A DNA stretch of 64,000 nucleotides from Flavobacterium paronense. Lineage in GTDB: Bacteria; Bacteroidota; Bacteroidia; Flavobacteriales; Flavobacteriaceae. Where the stretch lies: NCBI RefSeq assembly GCF_030409795.1, contig NZ_JAUFQN010000019.1, positions 1,488,001-1,552,000 of the forward strand. Direction: 5' to 3'. Positions within the stretch are counted from its first letter, which is position 1, and each line of letters starts with the position of its first letter. The notes below the pieces were generated by a model. The model was not told the DNA's origin and did no database searches. It saw nothing but the letters and a program-made list of their open reading frames with translations. The translations under genes were made by a program, and so were the position numbers. This document shows positions 9,316 through 18,142 of the stretch, piece by piece.

Positions 9316-10407
9316 ATGAAAAAACATAACTACAGTGCTGGACCATGTATTCTGCCTCAAGAAGTATTTGAAAAATCAGCACAAGCCGTTTTAAATTTCA
9401 ATAACTCTGATTTATCGCTACTTGAAATTTCACACCGTAGCAAAGACTTTGTTGCCGTAATGGATGAAGCAAGAGCTTTGGCATTAGAACTTTTAGGATT
9501 AGAAGGAAAAGGATATCAAGCTTTGTTTCTTCAAGGTGGAGCAAGTTTAGAGTTTTTGATGGTTCCTTATAACTTAATGAAAGTTGACGGAAAAGCAGCG
9601 TATTTAGACACAGGAACTTGGGCAAACAACGCAATTAAAGAAGCAAAATTATTTGGCGAAACGGTTGTTGTGGCTTCCTCTAAAGAACAAAACTACAATC
9701 ATATCCCAACTGATTATACAATTCCTGCCGATGCAAATTATTTTCACTGCACTAGCAACAATACTATTTTCGGGACCCAAATAAAATCGTTTCCAAAAAC
9801 GGATATTCCTGTGGTTTGCGATATGAGTTCGGATATCTTCTCAAGAAGCTTAGATTTCTCAAAGTTTGATTTGATTTATGCTGGAGCTCAAAAAAATATG
9901 GGTGCTGCGGGAACAACTTTAGTAGTTGTAAAAGAAGAAATTCTAGGGAAATCAGGAAGAACTATTCCAAGTATTTTGGATTATGAGAAACATATCAAAG
10001 CGGAAAGTATGTACAATACACCAGCTGTTTTTGCAGTGTATACTTGCTTACTGACGCTAAAATGGTTGAAAGCTCAAGGTGGCATTGTGGCTATTGAAAA
10101 AGTAAACGAAGCGAAAGCCAACCTGCTTTACAACGAAATTGATAGAAATCCTTTGTTTATAGGAACTGCTGACAAAAAAGACAGAAGTAACATGAACGCT
10201 ACGTTTTTATTAGTAGACGAGAAAAACCAAGAGACTTTTGATAAAATGTGGAAAGAAGCTGGAATCTCAGGTATTCCTGGACATCGTTCTGTTGGTGGTT
10301 ACCGAGCTTCTATGTACAATGCGTTGCCTTTAGAAAGTGTTCAGGTTTTAGTTGATGTGATGAAGAGACTGGAAGAAGTTGTAAAACAAAACGAAGTCAC
10401 AGTTTAA
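9316..10407 (+). CDS. serC: Phosphoserine aminotransferase
   Basis: This 363-residue class V PLP enzyme transfers an amino group from glutamate to 3-phosphohydroxypyruvate in serine biosynthesis, and it also acts in PLP synthesis. It begins with the family hallmark HNYSAGPCILPQEV. The PLP-lysine lies in IYAGAQKNMGAAGTT, and IPGHRSVGGYRASMYNA near the C-terminus is the phosphate-binding region. I start at the ATG at 9316 (MKKHNYSAGP); an upstream in-frame ATG at 9271 would add 15 residues foreign to the family. It is followed by serA, giving two consecutive steps of the serine pathway, with a dispersed repeat element in the gap. Confidence 0.97.
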   Translation: MKKHNYSAGPCILPQEVFEKSAQAVLNFNNSDLSLLEISHRSKDFVAVMDEARALALELLGLEGKGYQALFLQGGASLEFLMVPYNLMKVDGKAAYLDTGTWANNAIKEAKLFGETVVVASSKEQNYNHIPTDYTIPADANYFHCTSNNTIFGTQIKSFPKTDIPVVCDMSSDIFSRSLDFSKFDLIYAGAQKNMGAAGTTLVVVKEEILGKSGRTIPSILDYEKHIKAESMYNTPAVFAVYTCLLTLKWLKAQGGIVAIEKVNEAKANLLYNEIDRNPLFIGTADKKDRSNMNATFLLVDEKNQETFDKMWKEAGISGIPGHRSVGGYRASMYNALPLESVQVLVDVMKRLEEVVKQNEVTV

Positions 10408-10417
10408 TAGATTGCCC

Positions 10418-10496
10418 TAGCCCAGATTCCTGCTGCAGTCGCTTCGCTCGTGTGGAGCAAGCTACCATGTAGCGCGGAAAGCTGGAAATAGCTCCT
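10418..10496 (+). repeat. Dispersed intergenic repeat, copy 1
   Basis: This GC-richer block opens with TAGCCCAGATT, contains GTAGCGCGGAAAGCTGGAAATAG, and ends in GCTCC. It stands out from the AT-rich intergenic background between serC and serA. A second copy lies in the opposite orientation at 26417-26493. The two share TAGCCC.GAT, a central GCAG/GCTACC segment and TGTAGCGCGGA.AGC.GGA. Similar blocks are, from memory, common between Flavobacterium genes. Function unknown. Confidence 0.6.
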
Positions 10497-10536
10497 AAAA
10501 ATTTATAATTTATAATTCAGAATTTAAAATAATAAG

Positions 10537-11499
10537 ATGAAAGTATTAGCCAACGACGGAATTTCTAAAAGCGGAATTAAAGCCTTAGAAAAAGGTGGTT
10601 TTGAAGTAATAACAACCAAGGTTGCACAAGAACAAGTAGCCAATTATATCAACGAACATAAGGTTTCTGTTATCCTAGTAAGAAGCGCTACTAAAGTGCG
10701 TAAGGATATCATTGACAATTGTCCGAGTCTAAAAATCATCGGTCGCGGTGGTGTCGGAATGGATAATATTGATGTGGAATACGCTCGCAGTAAAGGTTTG
10801 CACGTTATCAATACGCCGGCTTCTTCTTCGGAAAGTGTCGCCGAATTAGTGTTTGCTCATTTATTTACTGGTGTTCGTTTCCTTCAAGATTCGAATAGAA
10901 ATATGCCCTTGGAAGGTGATTCTAACTTTGACGGTTTGAAAAAAGCGTATGCCAACGGAATTGAATTACGTGGTAAAACGTTAGGAATTATCGGTTTTGG
11001 ACGTATTGGTCAAGCCGTTGCTAAAATGGCGCTTGGTCTTGGAATGAAAGTTATTGCTGCTGATAAATTTGTTGACAATGCTGAAGTAAAAGTTGATTTT
11101 TATAACGGACAATTTATAAACGTTGCCTTTGAAACAGAGCCAATGGAAGATGTTTTCAAACATGCTGATTTTATTACACTTCACGTTCCGGCGCAAGAAG
11201 GATATGTGATTGGAAAAGAAGAGTTTCTGCAAATGAAAGATGGTGTTGGAATCGTAAACTGCGCTCGCGGTGGTGTAATTGATGAAGTAGCCTTGATAGA
11301 AGCTTTAGATTCAGAAAAAGTATTATTTGCCGGTTTGGATGTTTTTGAAAATGAACCAACTCCGGAAATTCAAATACTAATGCACCCAAAAATTTCGTTG
11401 ACGCCACATATTGGTGCGGCTACTTTAGAAGCGCAAGACAGAATTGGAACTGAATTAGCAGAACAGGTAATCAGTTTGTTGAAATCAGAAAAAGTCTAA
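10537..11499 (+). CDS. serA: D-3-phosphoglycerate dehydrogenase
   Basis: This 320-residue NAD-dependent 2-hydroxyacid dehydrogenase oxidises 3-phosphoglycerate to 3-phosphohydroxypyruvate, the first step of serine synthesis. Motifs are GRGGVGMDNIDVEYARSKG (substrate side), the Rossmann loop LGIIGFGRIGQAVA, HVPAQEGY, NCARGGVIDE (catalytic Arg) and LTPHIGAAT (catalytic His). It lacks the C-terminal ACT and intervening regulatory domains of E. coli SerA, so it is the short form without that serine-feedback module. It stands 129 bases downstream of serC in the same orientation, which strongly supports the pathway assignment over other 2-hydroxyacid dehydrogenases. Confidence 0.93.
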   Translation: MKVLANDGISKSGIKALEKGGFEVITTKVAQEQVANYINEHKVSVILVRSATKVRKDIIDNCPSLKIIGRGGVGMDNIDVEYARSKGLHVINTPASSSESVAELVFAHLFTGVRFLQDSNRNMPLEGDSNFDGLKKAYANGIELRGKTLGIIGFGRIGQAVAKMALGLGMKVIAADKFVDNAEVKVDFYNGQFINVAFETEPMEDVFKHADFITLHVPAQEGYVIGKEEFLQMKDGVGIVNCARGGVIDEVALIEALDSEKVLFAGLDVFENEPTPEIQILMHPKISLTPHIGAATLEAQDRIGTELAEQVISLLKSEKV

Positions 11500-11560
11500 T
11501 AGCATTTTTTTGTTGTAGAATATTTACCTAAATTTATTCTCAATTTAAAAACTAAAACAA

Positions 11561-12127
11561 ATGTTTGAACAATTAACAGACCTAGTAAAACAATTTGGTA
11601 GCGATGCTGTAGTTAACAATGCTGCGGTTCCAAACGAACATAATGAAGCTGTAATGAATGAAGCCAGTTCTTCGATTCTTGACAGTTTAAAAGGAATGGT
11701 TGCCAGTGGAAATGTATCTGATTTAGCTGGTTTATTTCAAGGCGATAATGCTTCGGATGGTTCAAATCCTGTAGTAAAACAATTAACCGATAAATTATCA
11801 GGAAGCTTAGGAGAAAAATTTGGTTTGGATAGTGAAGCAGCTTCTGGCGTTGCAGGAAGTTTAATTCCAAAAGTGCTGGGTTCTTTAGTGAATAAAGCAA
11901 AAGATCCTAACGATAGCAGCTTTCAAATTTCGGATATAATTAATGCCGTTTCTGGTGGCGATTCTCAAACAAGTGGCGGAATTATGGATGCTATTTCAAA
12001 ATATGGTGGGCAATTTGGTTTGGACCAAGATGGTGACGGACAAGTTGGTATTAGTGATGCTGTTGCTGCAGTTTCTAAAAAATCTGGAGGTTTAGGCGGC
12101 TTATTAGGCAAACTTTTTGGAAGATAA
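11561..12127 (+). CDS. Conserved hypothetical protein, DUF937/YidB-like
   Basis: This 188-residue protein has no signal peptide. It is rich in Gly, Ser, Ala and Asp, with amphipathic helices (FEQLTDLVKQFGSDAVV, ILDSLKGMVASG, VVKQLTDKLSGSLGEKF, GSLIPKVLGSLVNKAK). This pattern resembles DUF937/YidB proteins. Near residues 154-168 it carries DQDGDGQVGISDAV, which fits an EF-hand or dockerin-type calcium loop, then a Gly/Lys tail (GGLGGLLGKLFGR). The role is unknown. It is 61 bases after serA and ends in a strong terminator, so it may be co-transcribed with serA. The family call is tentative. Confidence 0.6.
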   Translation: MFEQLTDLVKQFGSDAVVNNAAVPNEHNEAVMNEASSSILDSLKGMVASGNVSDLAGLFQGDNASDGSNPVVKQLTDKLSGSLGEKFGLDSEAASGVAGSLIPKVLGSLVNKAKDPNDSSFQISDIINAVSGGDSQTSGGIMDAISKYGGQFGLDQDGDGQVGISDAVAAVSKKSGGLGGLLGKLFGR

Positions 12128-12145
12128 TTTTATACTGAACATACT

Positions 12146-12174
12146 CAAAACCACGCTTTTTTGCGTGGTTTTTT
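12146..12174 (+). terminator. Rho-independent terminator
   Basis: The stem AAAACCACGC / GCGTGGTTTT with a T-rich loop and T tail lies 18 bases after the stop of the DUF937-like gene. Confidence 0.88.
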
Positions 12175-12198
12175 TATGAGTAAAAACTATTAATTGAT

Positions 12199-12206
12199 TA
12201 AATTTG
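12199..12206 (+). promoter_or_regulatory. -7 element of the 12223-12543 gene
   Basis: TAAATTTG is an exact TAnnTTTG match, 16 bases before the ATG. The leader would be very short. Confidence 0.5.
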
Positions 12207-12222
12207 CGCAATAAGATTAACC

Positions 12223-12543
12223 ATGGCAAATTTCAAAGAACGCTGGAATATCAAATCAAATTGGCAAGTTTTTGTCATTATTGTGGTATTTGCCATAACG
12301 GGTTCGTGTGCTGCTTATCTTTCAAAACCAATTCTGGCTACCTTTGGCATTAGTAAAACTACCGTTTCTGCTTGGGAATATTATCCGTTATACATACTAC
12401 TTATCTTCCCTATTTATCAAGTATTGCTAGTTAGTTTCGGTTTTCTCTTTGGACAGTTTGCTTTCTTTTGGGCATTTGAGAAGAAAATGTTGCGTAGCTG
12501 TGGCTTAGGATTTTTAGTAAACAAAAAAAGAAACCCCAAATAA
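12223..12543 (+). CDS. Small two-helix membrane protein, DUF6787-like
   Basis: This 106-residue protein has two predicted transmembrane segments (about residues 16-35 and 50-85), separated by KPILATFGISKTTVSAWEYY. It has a basic cytoplasmic tail that includes FGQFAFFWAFEKKMLRSCG. The WNIKSNWQVFVIIVVFAITGS opening and the FGQFxFFWxFEKKM end fit the small membrane proteins now grouped as DUF6787; that assignment is from memory. The function is unknown. It is convergent with folE. Confidence 0.7.
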   Translation: MANFKERWNIKSNWQVFVIIVVFAITGSCAAYLSKPILATFGISKTTVSAWEYYPLYILLIFPIYQVLLVSFGFLFGQFAFFWAFEKKMLRSCGLGFLVNKKRNPK

Positions 12544-12588
12544 ATTCGAGGTTCCTTCATCAAAAAACAGTAACCTAACAAACTTTTT

Positions 12589-13260
12589 TTATTTCTCTTT
12601 CTTGATTAAGTTAAAGAAATCATTCCTATTTTCTTTTTCATTAAATATTCCACCGTATTGAATAGTAGAGGTAAAGCTACTTTCGTCGTTAATTCCTCTA
12701 CTCGATACGCATAAATGTTTTGCTTCCATCATCACAATTACATCGTCTGTTTCTAAAACCGATTTTAGCTCATTAAAAATTTGCATAATCAAACGCTCTT
12801 GTACTTGTGGTCTTCTTGAATAATAATCAACAATTCTGTTCAATTTGGATAAACCAATAACTTTTCCGCTAGAAACATACCCAATATGTGCCTTTCCGAT
12901 GATAGGTAAAAAGTGATGCTCACAAGTAGAATTGAAACTAATATCAGCTTCAACCAACATTTTATCATATTGGTAAGAATTATCGAAAACGGATATCTTT
13001 GGTTTATTATTCGGATTTAATCCGGAAAATATTTCTTGTATGAACATCTTGGCAACTCTATGTGGCGTTCCTCTTAAGCTGTCATCAGTCATGTCTAAAC
13101 CAATCTCATCCATAATTTTATGGAAATGAGTTTCGATGGCTGCAATTTTTTCTTTATCAGATTTTAAAAAAGCATCAACTCGCAAAGGAGTTTCTGCTGA
13201 GGTCATTTGATGATTGTCTCCAATCATTTCAAATAATTCTTTTTCAATGGTTGTGTTCAT
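12589..13260 (-). CDS. folE: GTP cyclohydrolase I
   Basis: This 223-residue enzyme converts GTP to 7,8-dihydroneopterin triphosphate, the entry step to tetrahydrofolate and related pterins. The zinc and catalytic motifs are present: STCEHHFLPIIGKAHIGY and EAKHLCVSSRGI. RRPQVQERLIMQIFNEL is the helix typical of the family. The roughly 40-residue N-terminal extension is common in this group. It is preceded on its own strand by an exact -7 promoter element (13283-13290), and it is a single-gene unit divergent from the LolD-like ATPase gene. Confidence 0.97.
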   Translation of the reverse strand: MNTTIEKELFEMIGDNHQMTSAETPLRVDAFLKSDKEKIAAIETHFHKIMDEIGLDMTDDSLRGTPHRVAKMFIQEIFSGLNPNNKPKISVFDNSYQYDKMLVEADISFNSTCEHHFLPIIGKAHIGYVSSGKVIGLSKLNRIVDYYSRRPQVQERLIMQIFNELKSVLETDDVIVMMEAKHLCVSSRGINDESSFTSTIQYGGIFNEKENRNDFFNLIKKEK

Positions 13261-13282
13261 AAGAAGTATTTATTTTGTTCAA

Positions 13283-13290
13283 CAAAAGTA
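13283..13290 (-). promoter_or_regulatory. -7 element of folE
   Basis: On the minus strand this reads TACTTTTG, an exact TAnnTTTG match 22 bases before the start codon. Confidence 0.6.
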
Positions 13291-13408
13291 TGTAAAAGTT
13301 AAACATTATGATTTTCGCCAAGCTAACTAATAAATTATTCAACTATAAAAAAATCTTATACTGTATAATAAATGAAAATACTTTGTTACTTTGTGAAAAA
13401 TTGATTCA

Positions 13409-14068
13409 ATGATTATTGCCAAAAATATCCATAAATATTACGATAGTTTACACGTGCTAAAAGGAGTTGATTTACACATTCAACAAGGTGAAATCGTATC
13501 AATTGTTGGAGCTTCCGGAGCAGGAAAAACTACCTTATTGCAAATTCTGGGAACGCTTGATAATCCGGCTAAATCAAATGACACTTCACTTCATATAAAT
13601 AGTGAAAATATATTGACAATGAAAGACAAAGCACTTTCTAAGTTTAGAAATACACATTTGGGTTTTATCTTTCAGTTTCATCAATTATTACCTGAATTTA
13701 CTGCTTTAGAAAACGTTTGCATTCCAGCCTACATTGCCGGAAAAGAAAAAAAAGAAACCGAAGTTGAAGCCAAAAGATTATTAGAATACCTTGGCTTGTC
13801 CGAAAGAATAAATCACAAACCAAACGAACTATCTGGTGGCGAACAACAACGTGTCGCAGTAGCGCGTGCCTTAATAAATAAGCCAGCCGTTATCTTTGCA
13901 GATGAGCCTTCGGGAAATTTAGATACAGCTTCAGCTGAAAACCTACATCAATTGTTTTTTAAATTGAGAGATGAGTTTGGACAAACCTTTGTGATTGTTA
14001 CCCATAATGAAGAATTTGCCAACATGGCTGACAGAAAGTTGGTAATGAAAGATGGACTAATTATTTGA
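13409..14068 (+). CDS. LolD-type ABC transporter ATP-binding protein
   Basis: This 219-residue nucleotide-binding subunit has Walker [10 protein letters not shown] (about residues 34-42), the Q-loop [16 protein letters not shown], signature [15 protein letters not shown], Walker [14 protein letters not shown] and the H-loop His in FVIVTHN. The [11 protein letters not shown] region and overall length match LolD/MacB-type ATPases, which energise lipoprotein release from the inner membrane or related extraction. The partner permease (LolC/E) is not next to it here. The next gene begins 4 bases later and encodes an unrelated large membrane protein. I leave the symbol empty because MacB-type ATPases look very similar. 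Confidence 0.85.
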   Translation: MIIAKNIHKYYDSLHVLKGVDLHIQQGEIVSIVGASGAGKTTLLQILGTLDNPAKSNDTSLHINSENILTMKDKALSKFRNTHLGFIFQFHQLLPEFTALENVCIPAYIAGKEKKETEVEAKRLLEYLGLSERINHKPNELSGGEQQRVAVARALINKPAVIFADEPSGNLDTASAENLHQLFFKLRDEFGQTFVIVTHNEEFANMADRKLVMKDGLII

Positions 14069-14072
14069 TAGT

Positions 14073-15767
14073 ATGCTACTCATTCTACTTAATTGGCTTT
14101 ATATTTTCATAACTGCAACTTCCTTTGGAATTGCGTTCTCGAAAGCATTACGCATTCAATATTTTGAAGTGGTTATAACGCCCATTTTAGGATTGTTTTC
14201 AATTACTCTTTTAGCAACCATTTGGGCTTTCTTTGCTCCAATCTCGATTGCATTTCACTTGGTTTTACTACTATTGTCTGTGTTGTTTTGGTACAAAAAC
14301 AAAGCAACTGCTATTTCGATTATACAGCATGCATTAATCCAAATCAAATCGTTCTCCTTTTCCATCAAAATCCTCTTGACAGTTAGTAGTTTGCTGTTGT
14401 TGGCTCAAAGTGCTACACTTCCTTTTATCATTGATAACGAATCCTATTATGTTCAAACCATCAAGTGGCTCAATGAGTATGGCTTTGTAAAAGGGTTGGC
14501 AAATCTGCATTTGTTTTTTGGGCAAACCAGCGGTTGGCATATTACTCAAAGCGTTTATAGTCTTTCGTTTTTGTATGATCGATTTAATGATTTAAATGGG
14601 TTTTGTTTGATACTGGGAAATTTCTTTGCGTTCCAAAAACTACATTCTTACTTTACAAATGCCAATAGAATGGATTTAGTCTTTGGCTTATTGCCATTAA
14701 CATATGTCTTTCTGTTTCAGTTTATCAATTCTCCTTCACCTGATTTTCCGGTGTATCTTTTTGGACTTATGTTATTTTCAATATATATACTAAATCAAGA
14801 TAATAAAGACTCTTTTGTTATAATTACAATCCTAGCATTATTTGCCATTTTTATTAAGATTACAGCAGTTGTTTTACTATTATTTCCATTTATTTTACTG
14901 CTAAAAAACTTTTCCGTTTTAAAGAAAGAAGTATTCAAAATTAGCGCTATCGGAAGTTTAGTTTTGCTCTTATTTGTTTTAAAAAATACGATGCTCACAG
15001 GTTATCCGCTTTTCCCGTTGCTTTCCTTTAGAATAGATGATTTAGATTATACTGTTCCGAGTATTATCATGGATTTCTTCTTTAGCAAAAGCATGTTAAA
15101 TTCTTTCTATATAGACAACAGTGCTTTTACTGGCGCTTCTTCATTGGATATAGTAAAACATTACTTTTTATATAATGGAATGTCAGGTTATATAGGTGTT
15201 ATATCGCTTCTTACTCTTATAATCTCACCAATCGTAATAGTACTAAAACGTTTGCCAAAAGCCATCTGGACTATCTATTTTGTATTTGTCGTATTGGCAG
15301 TTTTGTTGTGCTTTAGTTCGCCACAGTATCGTTTTTATGTTTATTTTACTTTGTTCTTTTTGTTGCTATGGTTATCGTTATGGATTACTAACCCAAAATG
15401 GATACTTCGCTTTTATGCTTTAAACATGATGCTAATTGCGATTTTGTTATTTATTCCGTTGTCATTTGGGAGTTTAACAAAAAATGCATTATTAACTCAA
15501 AACAGCACGTTTCATTTAAAAAATAGTGTTATTCCGGAGCCAAATTCTAAATGGAAACCTGAATACAAAGGAGGAAGTGTTGGCAATATGTCCTATCATT
15601 CGCCTATTGACACTTCGTTCTTTTGGGTAACCGGCAATGGAAACTTGCCATGTGTAAACGAAGAACAGCTAAAGTATTTTGAACATGGGTTTTTCTATAT
15701 TCCGCAACAGCGAAGCACTGATTTGAATGATGGGTTTTATGCTCAAAAGGTAAGCGGACATGAATAA
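14073..15767 (+). CDS. Polytopic membrane protein, LIC_10190/GT39-like
   Basis: This 564-residue protein has about 12-14 predicted transmembrane segments and a hydrophilic C-terminal tail of about 80 residues. An extracytoplasmic loop around residues 125-155 (PFIIDNESYYVQTIKWLNEY and NLHLFFGQTSGWHI) carries acidic residues, as in GT-C glycosyltransferases of the GT39 type. The order fits the family annotated LIC_10190 membrane protein. A role in transferring a sugar from a lipid carrier is possible but not shown. It begins 4 bases after the LolD-like gene and overlaps the next gene by 8 bases, so the three form one operon. Confidence 0.65.
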   Translation: MLLILLNWLYIFITATSFGIAFSKALRIQYFEVVITPILGLFSITLLATIWAFFAPISIAFHLVLLLLSVLFWYKNKATAISIIQHALIQIKSFSFSIKILLTVSSLLLLAQSATLPFIIDNESYYVQTIKWLNEYGFVKGLANLHLFFGQTSGWHITQSVYSLSFLYDRFNDLNGFCLILGNFFAFQKLHSYFTNANRMDLVFGLLPLTYVFLFQFINSPSPDFPVYLFGLMLFSIYILNQDNKDSFVIITILALFAIFIKITAVVLLLFPFILLLKNFSVLKKEVFKISAIGSLVLLLFVLKNTMLTGYPLFPLLSFRIDDLDYTVPSIIMDFFFSKSMLNSFYIDNSAFTGASSLDIVKHYFLYNGMSGYIGVISLLTLIISPIVIVLKRLPKAIWTIYFVFVVLAVLLCFSSPQYRFYVYFTLFFLLLWLSLWITNPKWILRFYALNMMLIAILLFIPLSFGSLTKNALLTQNSTFHLKNSVIPEPNSKWKPEYKGGSVGNMSYHSPIDTSFFWVTGNGNLPCVNEEQLKYFEHGFFYIPQQRSTDLNDGFYAQKVSGHE

Positions 15768-16524
15768 AACCGAGCTCAAAGAATTTCTGGACGAGAAAGT
15801 AATTCAATACAATACATTAGACTTTATCGACAGCGACCCAATTCAAATTCCGCATCTGTTTTCGTTAAAAGAAGATATTGAAATTGCAGGTTTTTTAACG
15901 GCAACCATCGCTTGGGGCAACCGCAAAATGATTATCAACAACAGCAAACGAATGATGGATATGCTTGGTAATTCGCCTTACGATTTCATTATGGAACACA
16001 ATGATACCCAATTGGAAAAACTCGATCATTTTGTGCACCGTACTTTTAACAACGAGGATTTTAAAACGTTTGTTAAAGCATTGCAACATATTTACATTAA
16101 TCATAAGGGTTTGGAAATGGCTTTCGCCAAAAATCAGAAACCATTATCAATGCAGCCAAGTATATCCGAATTCAAGAAGCTGTTCTTTGAAATTGCTCAT
16201 CAATCCCGAACGATGAAACATGTATCTGACCCGATGCAAGGTTCGGCAGCCAAACGAATCAACATGTTCCTCCGATGGATGGTTAGGCAAGATAACAAAG
16301 GGGTTGATTTTGGTATTTGGAAAAGCATCTCTTCTGCTTCACTTTCATGTCCTCTTGATGTCCACTCAGGCAATGTAGCCCGTAAATTAGGGTTACTTTC
16401 CCGAAAACAAAATGATAGTAAAGCCTTAACCGAATTAGATACTTCACTTCGTCTACTCGATGTCAATGATCCTGTAAAATATGACTTTGCTTTGTTTGGT
16501 TTAGGTGTGTTTGAAGGATTTTAA
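15760..16524 (+). CDS. TIGR02757 (DUF2400) family protein
   Basis: This 254-residue soluble protein resembles the TIGR02757 family. Recognisable parts are FIDSDPIQIPHLF near the N-terminus, EIAGFLTATIAWGNRKMIINN, KRINMFLRWMVRQDNKGVDFGIW and SCPLDVHSGNVARKLGLL, followed by PVKYDFALFGLGVFEGF at the C-terminus. The layout recalls a helix-hairpin-helix DNA glycosylase fold, in which the invariant LDVH would take the place of the catalytic Asp region, but no activity is established to my knowledge. The start ATG overlaps the previous gene by 8 bases, suggesting translational coupling. Confidence 0.85.
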   Translation: MNKTELKEFLDEKVIQYNTLDFIDSDPIQIPHLFSLKEDIEIAGFLTATIAWGNRKMIINNSKRMMDMLGNSPYDFIMEHNDTQLEKLDHFVHRTFNNEDFKTFVKALQHIYINHKGLEMAFAKNQKPLSMQPSISEFKKLFFEIAHQSRTMKHVSDPMQGSAAKRINMFLRWMVRQDNKGVDFGIWKSISSASLSCPLDVHSGNVARKLGLLSRKQNDSKALTELDTSLRLLDVNDPVKYDFALFGLGVFEGF

Positions 16525-16525
16525 T

Positions 16526-16632
16526 AGAAGAGAAAAGAAGCAAGAAACAAGAAGAAAGACCGAAATATTGTGAATTAAATTATATTTTCTTTTCTCTTTC
16601 TTCTCGTTTCTTTCTTCTTTCTTCTCGTTTCT
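16526..16632. repeat. Homopurine/homopyrimidine low-complexity inverted repeat
   Basis: A purine block with GAAGAGAAAAGAAGCAAGAAAC is followed about 40 bases later by a pyrimidine block in which TTTCTTCTCGTTTC occurs twice. The blocks are partly complementary, so the transcript could fold past the TIGR02757 stop codon. The stem is not followed by a clean T run, so I do not call it a terminator. Confidence 0.5.
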
Positions 16633-16735
16633 TTATTTTTATTACATTTACAACGCACAATTCCCCAAGTCGTTATATAACCTAGTATTACCGAGTCATA
16701 ATTTGTCTCTTTATAACTAACCAAACCAAAACCAA

Positions 16736-17911
16736 ATGACGACAACACTTACCAAGTACCGCATTGAATCGATTGATTTGTTAAAAGGATTAGTCATGGT
16801 AATCATGGCATTAGACCATACCCGTGATTACTTTCATTTCTCTGCTTTTTATTTTGACCCTACCGACCCAACACAGTCAACGTTGCCCATCTTTTTCACG
16901 AGGTTTATTACCCATTTTTGCGCACCGGCTTTTAGCTTTTTAGCGGGTATGTCTGCTTTTATGGTTGGGAAACGAAAATCAAAAAGTGAATTATCCGCTT
17001 TCTTATTTAAACGCGGGTTGTGGTTGGTTTTTATTGAACTGACCATTGTGAACTTTGGGTGGTATTTTGATCTCCAGTTCCGAAACCCTGGATTGCTGAC
17101 CATTTGGGCATTGGGAATAAGCATGACTGTCTTATCAGCTGTAATTCACCTGCCACGAAAAGCCATTTTATGGTTTAGTGTGATACTAATTGCCGGACAC
17201 AATTTGTTAGATACCATTCATTTTAAAGGAAATGAATATTGGTCTATATTCCATGAATTCGGAATCTTCCCGATAACAAAAGACTATCTTTTCATAGTGG
17301 GCTACCCTATTATTCCGTGGATTGCCGTTATGTCATTGGGGTATTATTTTGGTGCTTTTTACAACGCTGATTTTGGTCAAGCCAAAAGACGAAAGCTATT
17401 CAACACTATTGGCTTATTAGCTTTGGGACTATTTGTAGGATTGCGTTTGACCAATTTCTATGGTGACCACTATCTATATAAAGAATATAACAATCTCTCA
17501 CAAGACATCATTGTTTTCTTTAACCCTTCAAAATATCCGCCATCACTACTCTATTTGTTGATGACCATTGGATTTACTTTGCTTTTCCTTGCCAATTCTG
17601 AAAACCTCAAGGGTAAAGTGGTGAACTTCTTTTCCACTTTTGGTAGAGTGCCGTTCTTTTATTACATCATCCATTTGTATGTGATTCATTTAGCGGCAAT
17701 GCTATATGCTCAACTGGCTGGTTATGGCTGGGAGAAACTAATCCTAGAAGGCTGGATAACCGAATTACCGCGAATGAAAGGCTATGGAGTGAGCTTGATT
17801 TGGGTTTATGTCATCTGGGCAAGTATCATTTTGCTACTCTATCCGTTATGTAAATGGTTTGACAACTATAAACAAAGCCATAAAGATAAATCGTGGTTGA
17901 GTTATTTGTAG
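16736..17911 (+). CDS. DUF1624/HGSNAT-like membrane acyltransferase family protein
   Basis: This 391-residue protein has about 10 transmembrane segments. Its N-terminal signature (RIESIDLLKGLVMVIMALDHTRDYFH) is typical of DUF1624/heparan-alpha-glucosaminide N-acetyltransferase-like proteins, with the conserved Asp-His in the first helix. FFTRFITHFCAPAFSFLAGMSAF and TFGRVPFFYYIIHLYVIHL are further conserved helices. Members are thought to move acyl groups across the membrane, but the substrate here is unknown. It stands alone; the 211-base gap before it holds only the low-complexity repeat, and phased repeats follow the gene. Confidence 0.82.
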   Translation: MTTTLTKYRIESIDLLKGLVMVIMALDHTRDYFHFSAFYFDPTDPTQSTLPIFFTRFITHFCAPAFSFLAGMSAFMVGKRKSKSELSAFLFKRGLWLVFIELTIVNFGWYFDLQFRNPGLLTIWALGISMTVLSAVIHLPRKAILWFSVILIAGHNLLDTIHFKGNEYWSIFHEFGIFPITKDYLFIVGYPIIPWIAVMSLGYYFGAFYNADFGQAKRRKLFNTIGLLALGLFVGLRLTNFYGDHYLYKEYNNLSQDIIVFFNPSKYPPSLLYLLMTIGFTLLFLANSENLKGKVVNFFSTFGRVPFFYYIIHLYVIHLAAMLYAQLAGYGWEKLILEGWITELPRMKGYGVSLIWVYVIWASIILLLYPLCKWFDNYKQSHKDKSWLSYL

Positions 17912-17960
17912 CTTCCGAATGTAAACTATGCTATTCCATGCATTACATTTTTCGGCAAAA

Positions 17961-18060
17961 ACATACCAAAACATACCAAAACATACCAAAACATACCAAA
18001 ACATACCAAAATATACCAAAACATACGAAAACCTGCAGAAACCTGCAGAAACCTGCAAAA
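17961..18060 (+). repeat. 10-bp tandem repeat, phased A-tracts
   Basis: Seven units of ACATACCAAA (17961-18030, with single-base variants in the last two) run straight into three units of ACCTGCAGAA (18031-18060, last unit ACCTGCAAAA). Because the unit is 10 bp and each ends in A3-A4, the A-tracts recur once per helical turn, the classic arrangement for intrinsically bent DNA. The array sits about 80 bases upstream of an HU-family gene. Confidence 0.9.
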
Positions 18061-18142
18061 AGTGACAAAAACGACACTGTGGCATTGCTTTGGCGCAGCT
18101 ATTGATGACGGTCTGACAATATTAATTTAAAACATAATAATT

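Noticed and set aside
16526..16632. Terminator after the TIGR02757 gene
   Set aside because: The purine/pyrimidine arms are imperfect, widely separated and not followed by a clean T run.
17893..18105. An open frame through the 10-bp repeats encoding a KHTKTYQNIP-type repeat peptide
   Set aside because: A 10-bp unit shifts frame every copy and the peptide arises from the repeat only. There is no promoter, family match or flanking support, and the minus-strand frame is equally artificial.
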